NCBI GenBank assembly: GCA_049325415.1
Contig: JBMOLL010000126.1
Span: 1 to 33,016 of the forward strand
DNA length: 33,016 nt
Source: JBMOLL01 sp049325415
GTDB taxonomy: Bacteria; Bacteroidota; Bacteroidia; Bacteroidales; GCA-2748055
Direction of reading: 5' to 3'
Position numbers and translations under genes: made by a program
Shown here: positions 1 through 7,901 of the stretch, piece by piece
How the letters are laid out: every line of letters begins with the position of its first letter
How positions within the stretch are numbered: position 1 is the stretch's first letter
The notes under the pieces: generated by a model
What the model saw: only the letters and a program-made list of their open reading frames with translations
The model's database searches: none
What the model was told of the DNA's origin: nothing

Positions 1-50
1 CGCCCAACCGCGCGCGCGGCAAAGGGTGAGAGGGGGAAAAGGTGATGGAA

Positions 51-407
51 CTATTTTTTTAGCATATTGATAAGACCTTTAATCAAGGCTTTCAATCTTC
101 TAATCCTTTTCAAATAGATTTCAACTGTTTCTGTATATTGAAGTTCACGGGCAATAATAAACTGGGTCTCCAGTTCAGAAAGAGAACCCTTGGATATATT
201 CAGAAAACAGATAAAAGCTTTTTTTGATCCACGCCCGGCACCTTCAGCAATGTTACTTGATATTGAAACCGATGACCTTCGCATTTGCTGAGTAAGACCG
301 AATCGTTCATCTGCAGGAAAAGACTTCGTTAAAAGATATGTTTCTTTAACAAGTTCAATGGATTGTTTCCATAATTCCAGGTCTGTGTGTGATTTAATTT
401 CAATCAT
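51..407 (-). CDS. Four-helix-bundle protein (23S rRNA IVP / S23 / Avd-like)
   Basis: 118 aa, the usual length of the four-helix-bundle family that includes the proteins encoded in 23S rRNA intervening sequences and, more distantly, the Avd accessory protein of diversity-generating retroelements. Recognised by LELWKQS near residue 11, FP..ERFGLT (30-39), QMRRSSVSI (41-49), NIAEGAGRG (52-60) and GSLSELETQ (74-82). The family forms basic helical bundles thought to bind nucleic acid; the cellular role of chromosomal copies is unknown. No rRNA sequence and no reverse transcriptase or template repeat surround it, so it is neither an rRNA insertion nor a visible DGR. It is transcribed away from the polysaccharide operon and stands between two C-rich repeat tracts (24-48 and 481-534), the only hint of mobility. 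Family identity is sure; function is not. Confidence 0.9.
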   Translation of the reverse strand: MIEIKSHTDLELWKQSIELVKETYLLTKSFPADERFGLTQQMRRSSVSISSNIAEGAGRGSKKAFICFLNISKGSLSELETQFIIARELQYTETVEIYLKRIRRLKALIKGLINMLKK

Positions 408-480
408 AATTATTTCTTTTTTTACTCTTTAATGTTCTAACCCGGCTATTTATCGACTGCATTAATCATATTTTTTTTCA

Positions 481-534
481 TTCACCCCATCACCCTTTCA
501 CCCCATCACCATACTACCCTTTCACCCCATCATC
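481..534. repeat. C-rich short tandem repeat upstream of the EPS operon
   Basis: Three copies of a 14-bp unit TTCACCCCATCA(C/T)C lie at 481-494, 497-510 and 521-534; the first two are identical. A related tract in the opposite orientation (GGTGATGG preceded by purine runs) occupies about 24-48, on the other side of the four-helix-bundle gene. The intergenic stretch 408-549 otherwise contains only A/T-rich sequence, with a possible TAttTTTT -7-like box near 469 for the operon that starts at 550. Confidence 0.75.
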
Positions 535-549
535 CTTCCACATAACCAA

Positions 550-1680
550 ATGAACATCCGACTATTCAAACCCTCCCTCGGCCAGGAGGAACTCAACAGT
601 ATAAAGGAAGCCTTCGACCGGTCGTGGGTAGGCCTCGGACCCAAGGTTTCTGAATTTGAAGAAAAATGGGCCCGCTTCGTCGGTGCCGGACAGGCAATCG
701 GACTGAATTCCGCCACCGCCGCCCTGCACCTTGCCCTTGCCGTATTCCGCTTCCCCGAAGGAAAGAAGGTCCTGGTGCCCTCCCTCACCTTTTCCGCCAC
801 CGCCTCCGCAGTGCTCTACAACCGCCTGATCCCCGTTTTCGTCGATTCAGACCCTGTGACCCTGGGCATGGATCTCGACGATATGGAACGAAAATACGAC
901 AGCGACGTCGTTGCGGTGATCCCTGTCCACTATGCCGGCCATCCCGTCGCCATGGAGCGCCTTGTACCCTGGGCCCGCTCGAAAGGACTTAAAGTGATCG
1001 AAGACTGTGCACACACCTCAGGTGCTCTTTACCACGGGAAAGCCCTCGGAACCTGGGGCGATATCGGCTGTTACAGCTTTGAGGAAAAGAAGCTCATGAC
1101 CACCGGCGACGGCGGGATGATGGTGACCAACGATCCGGAACTTTTCCGCGATGTAAAGGCCATGCGCTGGGTAGGAATCGACAAGGACAACTGGAAAACC
1201 GCCCAGGCTTACACCCATGCCAACCACGATGCCCTCCACTGGTTTTACGAACTGAATGTGCTGGGCTACAAGTATAACATGAACGATCTGGCCGCCTCCA
1301 TCGGACTGGTGCAGCTGGCGAAACTTCCGGCAATGAATGCCGCCAGGTCGGCCCGCATCCTGCAGTACATGAAGGGTCTGGAAGGCCTTGAAGCTGTGAC
1401 CCCGCTCCTCCCCTTCGAACCCGAACGCTACGTTTACCAGATGTTCGGTATCCGCACCGACCGCAGAGACGAGCTGATGATCTGGCTGAAGAGTCAGGGC
1501 ATTGCCACCGGCTGTCATTACACACCGCTGTCGCTGCAACCCCTTTTCAGGCCATTTAATGGCAACTGCCCCTACATTGAAAAAGAAGCTGACCGGTTCA
1601 TTACCTTACCGCTTCACGCCGAGCTGACGGAAGAGGAAGTCGGCTACGTGACAGAAAAAATAACTGAATTTCTAAACTGA
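550..1680 (+). CDS. DegT/DnrJ/EryC1/StrS-family PLP aminotransferase
   Basis: 376 aa, full family length. These fold-type I PLP enzymes transfer an amino group, usually from glutamate, to a keto-sugar nucleotide to make an aminosugar donor in the cytoplasm; some relatives dehydrate instead. The PLP-binding Asp lies in EDCAH (151-155), and the Schiff-base Lys is K181 in SFEEKKLMTTGDGG (176-189), so the protein should be an active aminotransferase. The N-terminal substrate loop LFKPSLGQEE is typical. It is the first gene of the long plus-strand polysaccharide operon, with the next ATG 2 nt after its stop. No sugar dehydratase or oxidase precursor gene lies nearby, so its keto-sugar substrate must be made by genes elsewhere. 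The precise sugar cannot be read from sequence. Confidence 0.93.
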   Translation: MNIRLFKPSLGQEELNSIKEAFDRSWVGLGPKVSEFEEKWARFVGAGQAIGLNSATAALHLALAVFRFPEGKKVLVPSLTFSATASAVLYNRLIPVFVDSDPVTLGMDLDDMERKYDSDVVAVIPVHYAGHPVAMERLVPWARSKGLKVIEDCAHTSGALYHGKALGTWGDIGCYSFEEKKLMTTGDGGMMVTNDPELFRDVKAMRWVGIDKDNWKTAQAYTHANHDALHWFYELNVLGYKYNMNDLAASIGLVQLAKLPAMNAARSARILQYMKGLEGLEAVTPLLPFEPERYVYQMFGIRTDRRDELMIWLKSQGIATGCHYTPLSLQPLFRPFNGNCPYIEKEADRFITLPLHAELTEEEVGYVTEKITEFLN

Positions 1681-1682
1681 AC

Positions 1683-2462
1683 ATGAAGAAACTGCTGAGA
1701 TATCTGCTTGAGCTCCGCTTCCTGCCAGGTGTATCTTCCTTTCTCTTTGATAATGAGACCTGGCTGAGGCTTTTGCCGCTCAGGCGTTTTTTCAGAGTGG
1801 CCGATCCCGGTAAAAACCAGCGCATTATCGATGTGGGCGGCGGAACCGGCAGGCTCGAACTGGCCCTGAAAAGAACCGATGTGCTGATCTACGATCTGAG
1901 CAGTGAGTCGATCGCTATCGCACAGAAAAATTTTCCGCAAACACGCGTCGGTTCGGGTGCGGGGATCGATTTCCCGGATGACAGCTTCGACTGGGCTATC
2001 TCCGTACATACCCTGGAACATGTACCGAAGTCCGAAAGGGAAAAGTTCCTTCTCGAAATGATCCGGGTTGCAAAAAAAGGTGTTTACCTCAATTTTCCTG
2101 AGGGTGAGCATGCCGAACTGCTTTGCAGGAACTTTCTTGCCGCCCTTGATAAGAAAGGCCTGGAAGCAAATCCCTGGACCATTGAGCACCTGGAAACGGG
2201 CCTCCCCCTGCTTCATGAAATCCTGGCCATTCTGGAAAAACAGGATAAATTTATTTTCAGGTACCGGTTCATAAGAAACTTCAAAGCCGAAAATGCCTAC
2301 TGGACTAAACAGAGAACGGCAGGACCTCTGAAAAGCTATTTTCTTTCTCCATGGCTATCTTTGCAGAAGCTGAGCAGGTATAATAAACTGCCGGGAGTGG
2401 AAATCCTTCTCGCCGGAGCGCGGGACGAAGCCACCCTTGAGAAGATGCTTAAGGTCGGATAA
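1683..2462 (+). CDS. Class I SAM-dependent methyltransferase
   Basis: 259 aa. Motif I IIDVGGGTG (48-56), the acidic residue of motif II in IYDLSSES (69-76), and FDWAISVHTLEHV (102-114) mark a Methyltransf_11-type Rossmann fold. Such enzymes in polysaccharide loci methylate sugars or quinovosamine-like residues, but small-molecule methyltransferases look the same, so the acceptor is open. The ATG is 2 nt after the aminotransferase stop and the following acyltransferase begins about 30 nt after this stop, so it belongs to the same transcript. There are no membrane segments, so it should be cytoplasmic. The C-terminal third (about 160-259) is variable and probably forms the acceptor cap. Confidence 0.88.
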   Translation: MKKLLRYLLELRFLPGVSSFLFDNETWLRLLPLRRFFRVADPGKNQRIIDVGGGTGRLELALKRTDVLIYDLSSESIAIAQKNFPQTRVGSGAGIDFPDDSFDWAISVHTLEHVPKSEREKFLLEMIRVAKKGVYLNFPEGEHAELLCRNFLAALDKKGLEANPWTIEHLETGLPLLHEILAILEKQDKFIFRYRFIRNFKAENAYWTKQRTAGPLKSYFLSPWLSLQKLSRYNKLPGVEILLAGARDEATLEKMLKVG

Positions 2463-2493
2463 CTACATATTTTCTTACATCTCACGAAAAGAA

Positions 2494-3063
2494 ATGAAAA
2501 CCGGACTGGGAATTCAAAAGATGAACCGGAAAATGATTGCCCGGATCAACCTGTGGCGATTTACTTTCAGAAAGATCTTTTTCGGCTTCGATCTCGCAAA
2601 TCATTTTCTTTCTGGCAGGGATAAATTCTCCATTCAGCTTATCCTGAAGAAAAACGGAGCCAGTATCGGTAACGACTGTGATCTTGAATCCGGATTAAGG
2701 TTTCATAATTGCAGAGATTACAGGAATCTGAAGGTTGGAAATAACTGCCATATCGGTAAAGACTGTTTCTTTGACCTGCGCGAACGAATTTCCATTGGAA
2801 ATAACGTGGTCATATCCATGCAGTGCACATTTATTACACATCTTGATATGACACAGTCCCGTCTGTCAAAGGTATATCCTTCTGAATCCGCCCCGGTCAG
2901 TATTGGAAATGACAGCTATCTGGGTGCAAGGTCAACCGTATTAATGGGAGTTGATATCGGGGAGAGGGTCATTGTTTCTGCCTGTGCCCTGGTCAGAGAT
3001 TCCGTACCGGGTAACTCCCTTGTAGCCGGAGTGCCGACAAAACTGATAAAAACGATCGGATAG
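2494..3063 (+). CDS. Hexapeptide-repeat (left-handed beta-helix) O-acyltransferase
   Basis: About 189 aa from the ATG at 2494; an upstream in-frame ATG at 2437 lies inside the methyltransferase gene and adds a non-family N-terminus, and ATG 2521 is a further candidate. Successive imperfect hexapeptide rungs (ASIGND, LKVGNN, CHIGKD, ISIGNN, VSIGND, VDIGER) build a left-handed parallel beta-helix, ending in the VAGVPTKLIK tail typical of WbbJ/Wzx-cluster acetyltransferases of the LacA/CysE superfamily. The catalytic His would be in FITHLD. The likely role is acetyl-CoA-dependent O-acetylation, or N-acetylation of the aminosugar made by the first gene of the operon. A basic amphipathic N-terminus (KMIARINLWRF) may touch the membrane. 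Confidence 0.88.
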   Translation: MKTGLGIQKMNRKMIARINLWRFTFRKIFFGFDLANHFLSGRDKFSIQLILKKNGASIGNDCDLESGLRFHNCRDYRNLKVGNNCHIGKDCFFDLRERISIGNNVVISMQCTFITHLDMTQSRLSKVYPSESAPVSIGNDSYLGARSTVLMGVDIGERVIVSACALVRDSVPGNSLVAGVPTKLIKTIG

Positions 3064-3081
3064 CAAAGCTGCATCTGCGTT

Positions 3082-4596
3082 GTGGAACTGAAAAAAATCA
3101 TAAAGAGCACCTCCTACCTGGTTTCATCCAAGGTAGTTCAATTCCTGCTGGGTCTTGTAAAATCGAAAATCGGGGCGGTTTACCTCGGGACGACCGGGAT
3201 CGGGATCTTTAACCAGGTGAATTACCTCACCAACATGATCTCCCAGGTCACCCTGCTAAGCATGAATGACGGCCTGGTGAAACAGATCGCCCAGAACAGG
3301 GAAGAGGCAGGTTTCCGGGAGATCCTCAAGGGCCTTATCCGCTCCTATGCCAACCTGATCATATTTTCAGTCCTTCTGGCCTTCGTGGTATGCCTTGTCT
3401 TTGCCCGTCCCCTCACCATCTTCTTCCTGGGCGATTACCAGTACCTGACCTACTACCTCTTCGGGGTCGCCAGTGTACCGATCCTGATCATGAACAGCCT
3501 GTCCTTTGCCCTGCTGAAAAGCCACAAGGCCACCAAAGAGATCTCCCGCGCCAATATCACCAGTGCCGTCATCTCCCTTTGCTTCTTTATCCCGCTGGTG
3601 TACTTCTTCAGGATCACAGGTGCCGTGATCTCAGTTACTATCAATTTCATCCTGATATTGTATATCAATAATTACCAGGCCCGGAAATTCGTGCTGAAAC
3701 AGACAGGGATCCGCTTCCGGGAACTGCTGAGCGTAAAACCGGAAAAAAAATACAGCAGGGAACTTTTGAAATTTGCCCTGTTCGGTGCAACGAGCGGACT
3801 GATCTATGTGGGGGCCGAAAGCGTATGCCGTTCACTGGTGGTGAACCAGATCGGCATCGACCGGCTCGGAGTCTACAGCCCCATTATTGCCTGGAGCGGA
3901 CTCCTCACCGGGTTCATCCTGCCGGCCGTCCAGGTCTATCTCTTTCCCAGGTACAGCGAATGTAAAAGCAATACCGAGATATCCGCAGTGCTGAATGACT
4001 ACCTCTACCTGATCACCTTCCTGCTGATCCCCTTTGTATTGCTGGCAATCCCGTTCAGGGAACTGCTGATCCGGATTTTTTACTCAAACGAATTCCTGGA
4101 AGCCGCCACCTACCTGCCCTGGCACTTTATCGGACTTATGTTCTTCATGTGGTGGAACGTCCTTGCCCTGGTACTCACGCCCATCGGCAAGATCAAGGTC
4201 CACGGGATCCTCCTGACATTGATCTCCATCGTCAATGTGGGAACTGTCTTCTTCCTGGTACCACGGATCGGCCTGTACGGCTGGATGCTGAAGTTCATCG
4301 TGAGCCCGGTTCTGTTTTCAGGTGTTTATCTTCTCTATCTCAGATCGAGAATCAGGGTAAGCATCAACCGGAAAAATATCCTGCTGATGAGTTACAGCGT
4401 GGCAGCCGCCCTGCTGCTGATCGTCTTCGACCACTCCTTTGTCCGGTATATCCTCAGTCCTGTCCTGATCGCGGCAGCGGTCCTGTTCCTGTCGGGGCAT
4501 GAGAAGGAGATGGTGCTCAACCGGCTCCGGAAGTTTATCCCCGGAAATAAAACCATTGAAAAAAACCTTCCGGGAGAGGAGGAAGAACAAATCTGA
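3082..4596 (+). CDS. wzx: Wzx-type O-antigen / polysaccharide flippase
   Basis: 504 aa, hydrophobic throughout with about 12-14 predicted membrane helices: a MOP-superfamily polysaccharide transporter. The N-terminus (ELKKIIKSTSYLVSSKVVQF, then KSKIGAVYLGTTGIGIFNQV) is the signature of the O-antigen translocase (WzxE-like) branch. It would flip undecaprenyl-pyrophosphate-linked repeat units across the inner membrane for the polymerase encoded downstream. The start is GTG at 3082; the first internal Met lies well inside the conserved N-terminus, so GTG is preferred. The charged C-terminal tail (about 480-504) is cytoplasmic. The next gene starts 6 nt after the stop. Confidence 0.92.
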   Translation: MELKKIIKSTSYLVSSKVVQFLLGLVKSKIGAVYLGTTGIGIFNQVNYLTNMISQVTLLSMNDGLVKQIAQNREEAGFREILKGLIRSYANLIIFSVLLAFVVCLVFARPLTIFFLGDYQYLTYYLFGVASVPILIMNSLSFALLKSHKATKEISRANITSAVISLCFFIPLVYFFRITGAVISVTINFILILYINNYQARKFVLKQTGIRFRELLSVKPEKKYSRELLKFALFGATSGLIYVGAESVCRSLVVNQIGIDRLGVYSPIIAWSGLLTGFILPAVQVYLFPRYSECKSNTEISAVLNDYLYLITFLLIPFVLLAIPFRELLIRIFYSNEFLEAATYLPWHFIGLMFFMWWNVLALVLTPIGKIKVHGILLTLISIVNVGTVFFLVPRIGLYGWMLKFIVSPVLFSGVYLLYLRSRIRVSINRKNILLMSYSVAAALLLIVFDHSFVRYILSPVLIAAAVLFLSGHEKEMVLNRLRKFIPGNKTIEKNLPGEEEEQI

Positions 4597-4602
4597 CAAA
4601 AG

Positions 4603-5538
4603 ATGATTGCTGTTATTACGATCAACTATAACCTGAGCCAGGAAACCATTCCCTGCGTGGAATCGGTTCTGGCCTCCACCAACAGGGATATCCGGATCTT
4701 CCTTGTTGACAATGGCTCGCGGGAAGAGGATTATCAGAACCTGGTGCGGGCTTTTGGAGACCATCCGCTTGTAGAGATCCTGCGGATAGAAAACAACTGT
4801 GGCTATGTGGGCGGGGTGAATCATGGCCTTACACGGGCTCTGGAAGATAAACCGGAGTATTTCCTGGTGATGAATAATGATACCGTTATTGATCCACAGG
4901 CTGTTGACCACCTTGTAAATGCCGCCCGCCGGTATAACGACAGGGCAATTGTTACCGGGATGGTCTATTATTTTGATAAGCCCGATGTCATTCAGCATAC
5001 CGGAGAGATCATTACCGACCGGCGTTTAATAAAAACCATCGCTCCGGGAAAGAATGAAGTGGATACCGGCCAGTTTAACCAGGACCTGGAACGGGATGCA
5101 CTTGATGATGTCTTCTGGCTGCTGCCGGCGCCTGTGGTTGAAGAAGTGGGGTTATACTGCAATTACTTTTTCCTGTATGCCGAACAGGGCGATTATGCGC
5201 TCAGGGCGGTAAAAAAAGGTTTTAAACTGGTCTTTACACCCCGGGCCAAACTCTGGCACAAGGTAAGTATGACGGCCGGAAACGGCGATACCATGTCGGT
5301 GCCGGTTTGCTACTGGCGCGGTCAGGGTATGTTCATGCTCCATTTCCGGCATATGAAAAGGTTCTGGTTCCTGCTTACCACGGCAGAATGGTTCTTTAAT
5401 TACGGCGGCAAAGCCCTGTTCAAAAGCGGAAAAGCCCGCAAATGCTCCCTGGCCATGTTCCGGGGATACTTCTGGGGCTTCCGCTGGATGCTCAACAAAA
5501 AGCCCAATGACGGCAGAAATCCTTATCTGAATTCATAG
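4603..5538 (+). CDS. Family 2 glycosyltransferase (rhamnosyltransferase-like)
   Basis: 311 aa, GT-A fold. Start VITINYN, nucleotide-binding VDNGS (35-39), DXD-equivalent NNDT (91-94), and acceptor/base region YAEQGDYALR (192-201) followed by KLWHKVS (216-222) match the GT2 branch that includes rhamnosyl- and galactofuranosyltransferases. It would add one sugar to the lipid-linked repeat unit at the cytoplasmic face. A hydrophobic patch near 240-265 may be a membrane-associated helix. The gene sits 6 nt after the flippase gene. Donor and linkage cannot be told. Confidence 0.92.
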   Translation: MIAVITINYNLSQETIPCVESVLASTNRDIRIFLVDNGSREEDYQNLVRAFGDHPLVEILRIENNCGYVGGVNHGLTRALEDKPEYFLVMNNDTVIDPQAVDHLVNAARRYNDRAIVTGMVYYFDKPDVIQHTGEIITDRRLIKTIAPGKNEVDTGQFNQDLERDALDDVFWLLPAPVVEEVGLYCNYFFLYAEQGDYALRAVKKGFKLVFTPRAKLWHKVSMTAGNGDTMSVPVCYWRGQGMFMLHFRHMKRFWFLLTTAEWFFNYGGKALFKSGKARKCSLAMFRGYFWGFRWMLNKKPNDGRNPYLNS

Positions 5539-5563
5539 TTTTATAAGAAATCCATTATAGAAA

Positions 5564-7012
5564 ATGCTTTTCAATTCCATTGACTTTGCGATCTTCCTGC
5601 CAATAGTCTTTGTTCTGTACTGGTTCGTCACGCAGCGTAACCTGAAAGTCCAGAACCTGCTGATCGTGCTTTCCAGTTATGTTTTTTATGGGTGGTGGGA
5701 CTGGCGTTTCCTTTCCCTGATCCTGTTCAGTACGCTGGTTGATTACCTGATGGGAAGGGGACTTTCGCATGAATACAGCAAAGCCCGGCGCAAAGGACTG
5801 CTCTGGATCAGCATCATCGTGAACCTGGGCTTTCTGGGTTTCTTCAAATACTATAATTTTTTCGTCGACAATTTTATCGAAGCCTTTACCTTCCTGGGAA
5901 CTCCGCTGAAAGCCCGGACTCTGAATATTATCCTGCCTGTCGGGATCAGTTTTTATACCTTCCAGACCCTCAGCTACACCATTGATGTTTACCGGAAAAA
6001 ACTGGAGCCCACCAGGGATTTCATAGCCTTTGCCGCCTTTGTGAGCTTTTTCCCCCAGCTGGTAGCCGGTCCTATCGAAAGAGCCACCAACCTCCTCCCC
6101 CAGTTCTACACAAAACGGGAATTCTCCTACGAAAAAGCCGTCGACGGGCTGCGGCAGATCCTCTGGGGCCTGTTTAAAAAAATCGTGATTGCCGATTCCT
6201 GTGCGGAATATGCCAATCTGATCTTCAACAACTCTGAGGCCTATCCCGGGAGCACGCTGCTGCTCGGGGCGCTGTTTTTTACCTTCCAGATCTACGGCGA
6301 CTTTTCCGGCTACTCCGATATTGCCATCGGCACGGCCCGTCTTTTCGGTTTCAGCCTGATGCGGAACTTTGCCTTTCCCTATTTTTCCAGGGATATCGCC
6401 GAGTTCTGGCGCCGCTGGCATATTTCCCTTTCCACCTGGTTCCGGGATTATCTCTATATCCCCCTGGGCGGCAGCCGCGGATCGCTGTGGAACAGGGTGC
6501 TCAACACCTTCATTATCTTTATTGTAAGCGGGTTCTGGCACGGGGCTAACTGGACCTTTATAGCCTGGGGAGCTCTCAATGCCCTGTACTTTATGCCCCT
6601 GCTCCTTACAAATAAGAACCGCAGCAACCTGGGGATCGTGGCCGCCGGCCGCACCTTTCCCGGTGCCAGGGAATTCCTGGCCATGCTGCTTACCTTTTCC
6701 CTGACCGTCCTGGCCTGGATCTTCTTCCGCTCGGCCAGCCTGTCCCAGGCCTTTGCCATCATTGGAGAAATTGTCTCTCCATCGCTTTTCACTTTGCCTT
6801 CTGTCCCCGGAATGAGAAGAGCCCTCATCACGGCAGTTCTCGTGCTCCTGTTCCTGCTGGTTGAATGGCAGGGCCGCGGCGAACAGTACGCCATTGCCAG
6901 TCTGGGCCTGCGCTGGAACAGGCTTCCGCGCTGGGCCTTATACTATGCCCTGATTATCGCGATCTTCTGGTTCGGAGGAAAGGAACAACAATTTATTTAT
7001 TTCCAGTTCTGA
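5564..7012 (+). CDS. MBOAT-family membrane O-acyltransferase (AlgI-like)
   Basis: 482 aa, polytopic. The N-terminus MLFNSIDFAIFLPIVFVLYW and the block FWRRWHISLSTWFRDYLYIP (281-300), including H286, are diagnostic of the AlgI/DltB/PatA group; the catalytic His is H326 in SGFWHGANW (322-330). Family members move an acyl group, usually acetyl, across the membrane to a periplasmic partner or directly to a glycan. The next gene encodes an SGNH-like protein with one N-terminal membrane helix, the usual partner arrangement (AlgI with AlgJ/AlgX, DltB with DltD). Expected role: O-acetylation of the polysaccharide on the periplasmic side. The start at 5564 fits an A-rich leader. Confidence 0.95.
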   Translation: MLFNSIDFAIFLPIVFVLYWFVTQRNLKVQNLLIVLSSYVFYGWWDWRFLSLILFSTLVDYLMGRGLSHEYSKARRKGLLWISIIVNLGFLGFFKYYNFFVDNFIEAFTFLGTPLKARTLNIILPVGISFYTFQTLSYTIDVYRKKLEPTRDFIAFAAFVSFFPQLVAGPIERATNLLPQFYTKREFSYEKAVDGLRQILWGLFKKIVIADSCAEYANLIFNNSEAYPGSTLLLGALFFTFQIYGDFSGYSDIAIGTARLFGFSLMRNFAFPYFSRDIAEFWRRWHISLSTWFRDYLYIPLGGSRGSLWNRVLNTFIIFIVSGFWHGANWTFIAWGALNALYFMPLLLTNKNRSNLGIVAAGRTFPGAREFLAMLLTFSLTVLAWIFFRSASLSQAFAIIGEIVSPSLFTLPSVPGMRRALITAVLVLLFLLVEWQGRGEQYAIASLGLRWNRLPRWALYYALIIAIFWFGGKEQQFIYFQF

Positions 7013-7015
7013 CGG

Positions 7016-7888
7016 ATGAAAAAGTTTTTCATTCGTTCGTTTTTTTTCCTTCTTGTAGGAATTGTCTATTTCATATTAGCTTTAATAACTAACAAAGTAA
7101 TATTTCATTTTTCACGATCACCAATAAATGATTCAAATATCATTATTACAGGAGATTCACATTTACAATCTGCACTTGATCCAACTTTATTTACTTCTGC
7201 GGTTAATATCTGTCAGGGATCTGAACCAATAATTGTTTCATATTGGAAATTAAAATATCTGATTGAGAAGGTTCGTTTTGATACTCTTATTCTGGGTCTC
7301 TCTTACCAAAATATAGCAGGAGTAAATGACATCAAATTTAATAGAGGTATTATTTCAAGAGAGCTATTCAGACGTACATATGCTATTCAAAAATTAGCTG
7401 ATCTTAAAAATATAGATTTTGATTATCTCGTTGATTTTCAAATATTTTTTAAGAATATGTGTTTATTCCCCAGATTTGACCACAATACTTTTATAGGAAA
7501 TTATATCTCAATTAAAGAAGAATATGTTGATGATACAGATCAAAAAATACAAGAGCATTATTTTGTAAATATGGAATTCGGTGGTATATCTTATATATCT
7601 ATAAATTACCTAGATAGCCTTATAACTACATGTGAAAAAAACAATATTAAGCTAATATTGATAAGTGCACCTGTTTCAGTTCATTATTTTAATTCGATAC
7701 CAGATAATATAAAGGCAAAATTTGATTCCCTATGTTTGTCATTGAATGATAGAGGTATAGTTTTTTTAGATTATAGCCAATTTAATATTGAAAAAGATGC
7801 ATTTTATAATTCTGACCACCTTAACTCAGAAGGATCGAAGTTGTTTTCAAGTGAAATTATAGGAGTACTTAAAAATGAAGAGAATTAA
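7016..7888 (+). CDS. Membrane-anchored SGNH/AlgX-like acyltransferase partner
   Basis: 290 aa, starting 3 nt after the MBOAT stop. One N-terminal helix (about 5-28) anchors it with the rest in the periplasm. The block IIITGDSHLQ holds the nucleophile-type G46-D47-S48-H49, and the C-terminal FYNSDHLNSEG has D267 and H268, the Asp/His pair of SGNH and DHHW (AlgJ/AlgX/DltD-like) proteins. I infer that it receives the acyl group handled by the MBOAT protein and places it on the glycan. Overall similarity to named families is weak. Base composition is very unlike its neighbours: 7081-7140 is 20% GC against 60% at 6901-6960, so this gene was probably acquired separately. Confidence 0.75.
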   Translation: MKKFFIRSFFFLLVGIVYFILALITNKVIFHFSRSPINDSNIIITGDSHLQSALDPTLFTSAVNICQGSEPIIVSYWKLKYLIEKVRFDTLILGLSYQNIAGVNDIKFNRGIISRELFRRTYAIQKLADLKNIDFDYLVDFQIFFKNMCLFPRFDHNTFIGNYISIKEEYVDDTDQKIQEHYFVNMEFGGISYISINYLDSLITTCEKNNIKLILISAPVSVHYFNSIPDNIKAKFDSLCLSLNDRGIVFLDYSQFNIEKDAFYNSDHLNSEGSKLFSSEIIGVLKNEEN

Positions 7889-7901
7889 ATGTAATTCTTG
7901 A

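Noticed and set aside
8..19. CCGCGCGCGCGG palindrome at the window start
   Set aside because: Simple CG alternation at the edge with no context to interpret.
51..407. Diversity-generating retroelement
   Set aside because: Only an Avd-like four-helix protein is seen; there is no reverse transcriptase and no template/variable repeat pair in the neighbourhood.
1018..1539. Long minus-strand reading frame opposite the aminotransferase
   Set aside because: It is antisense to a clear gene with all family motifs; it has no recognisable domain and arises from the codon bias of the opposite strand.
5555..6541. 328-codon minus-strand reading frame opposite the MBOAT gene
   Set aside because: Antisense shadow of a well-supported membrane protein gene; low-complexity charged composition and no family resemblance.
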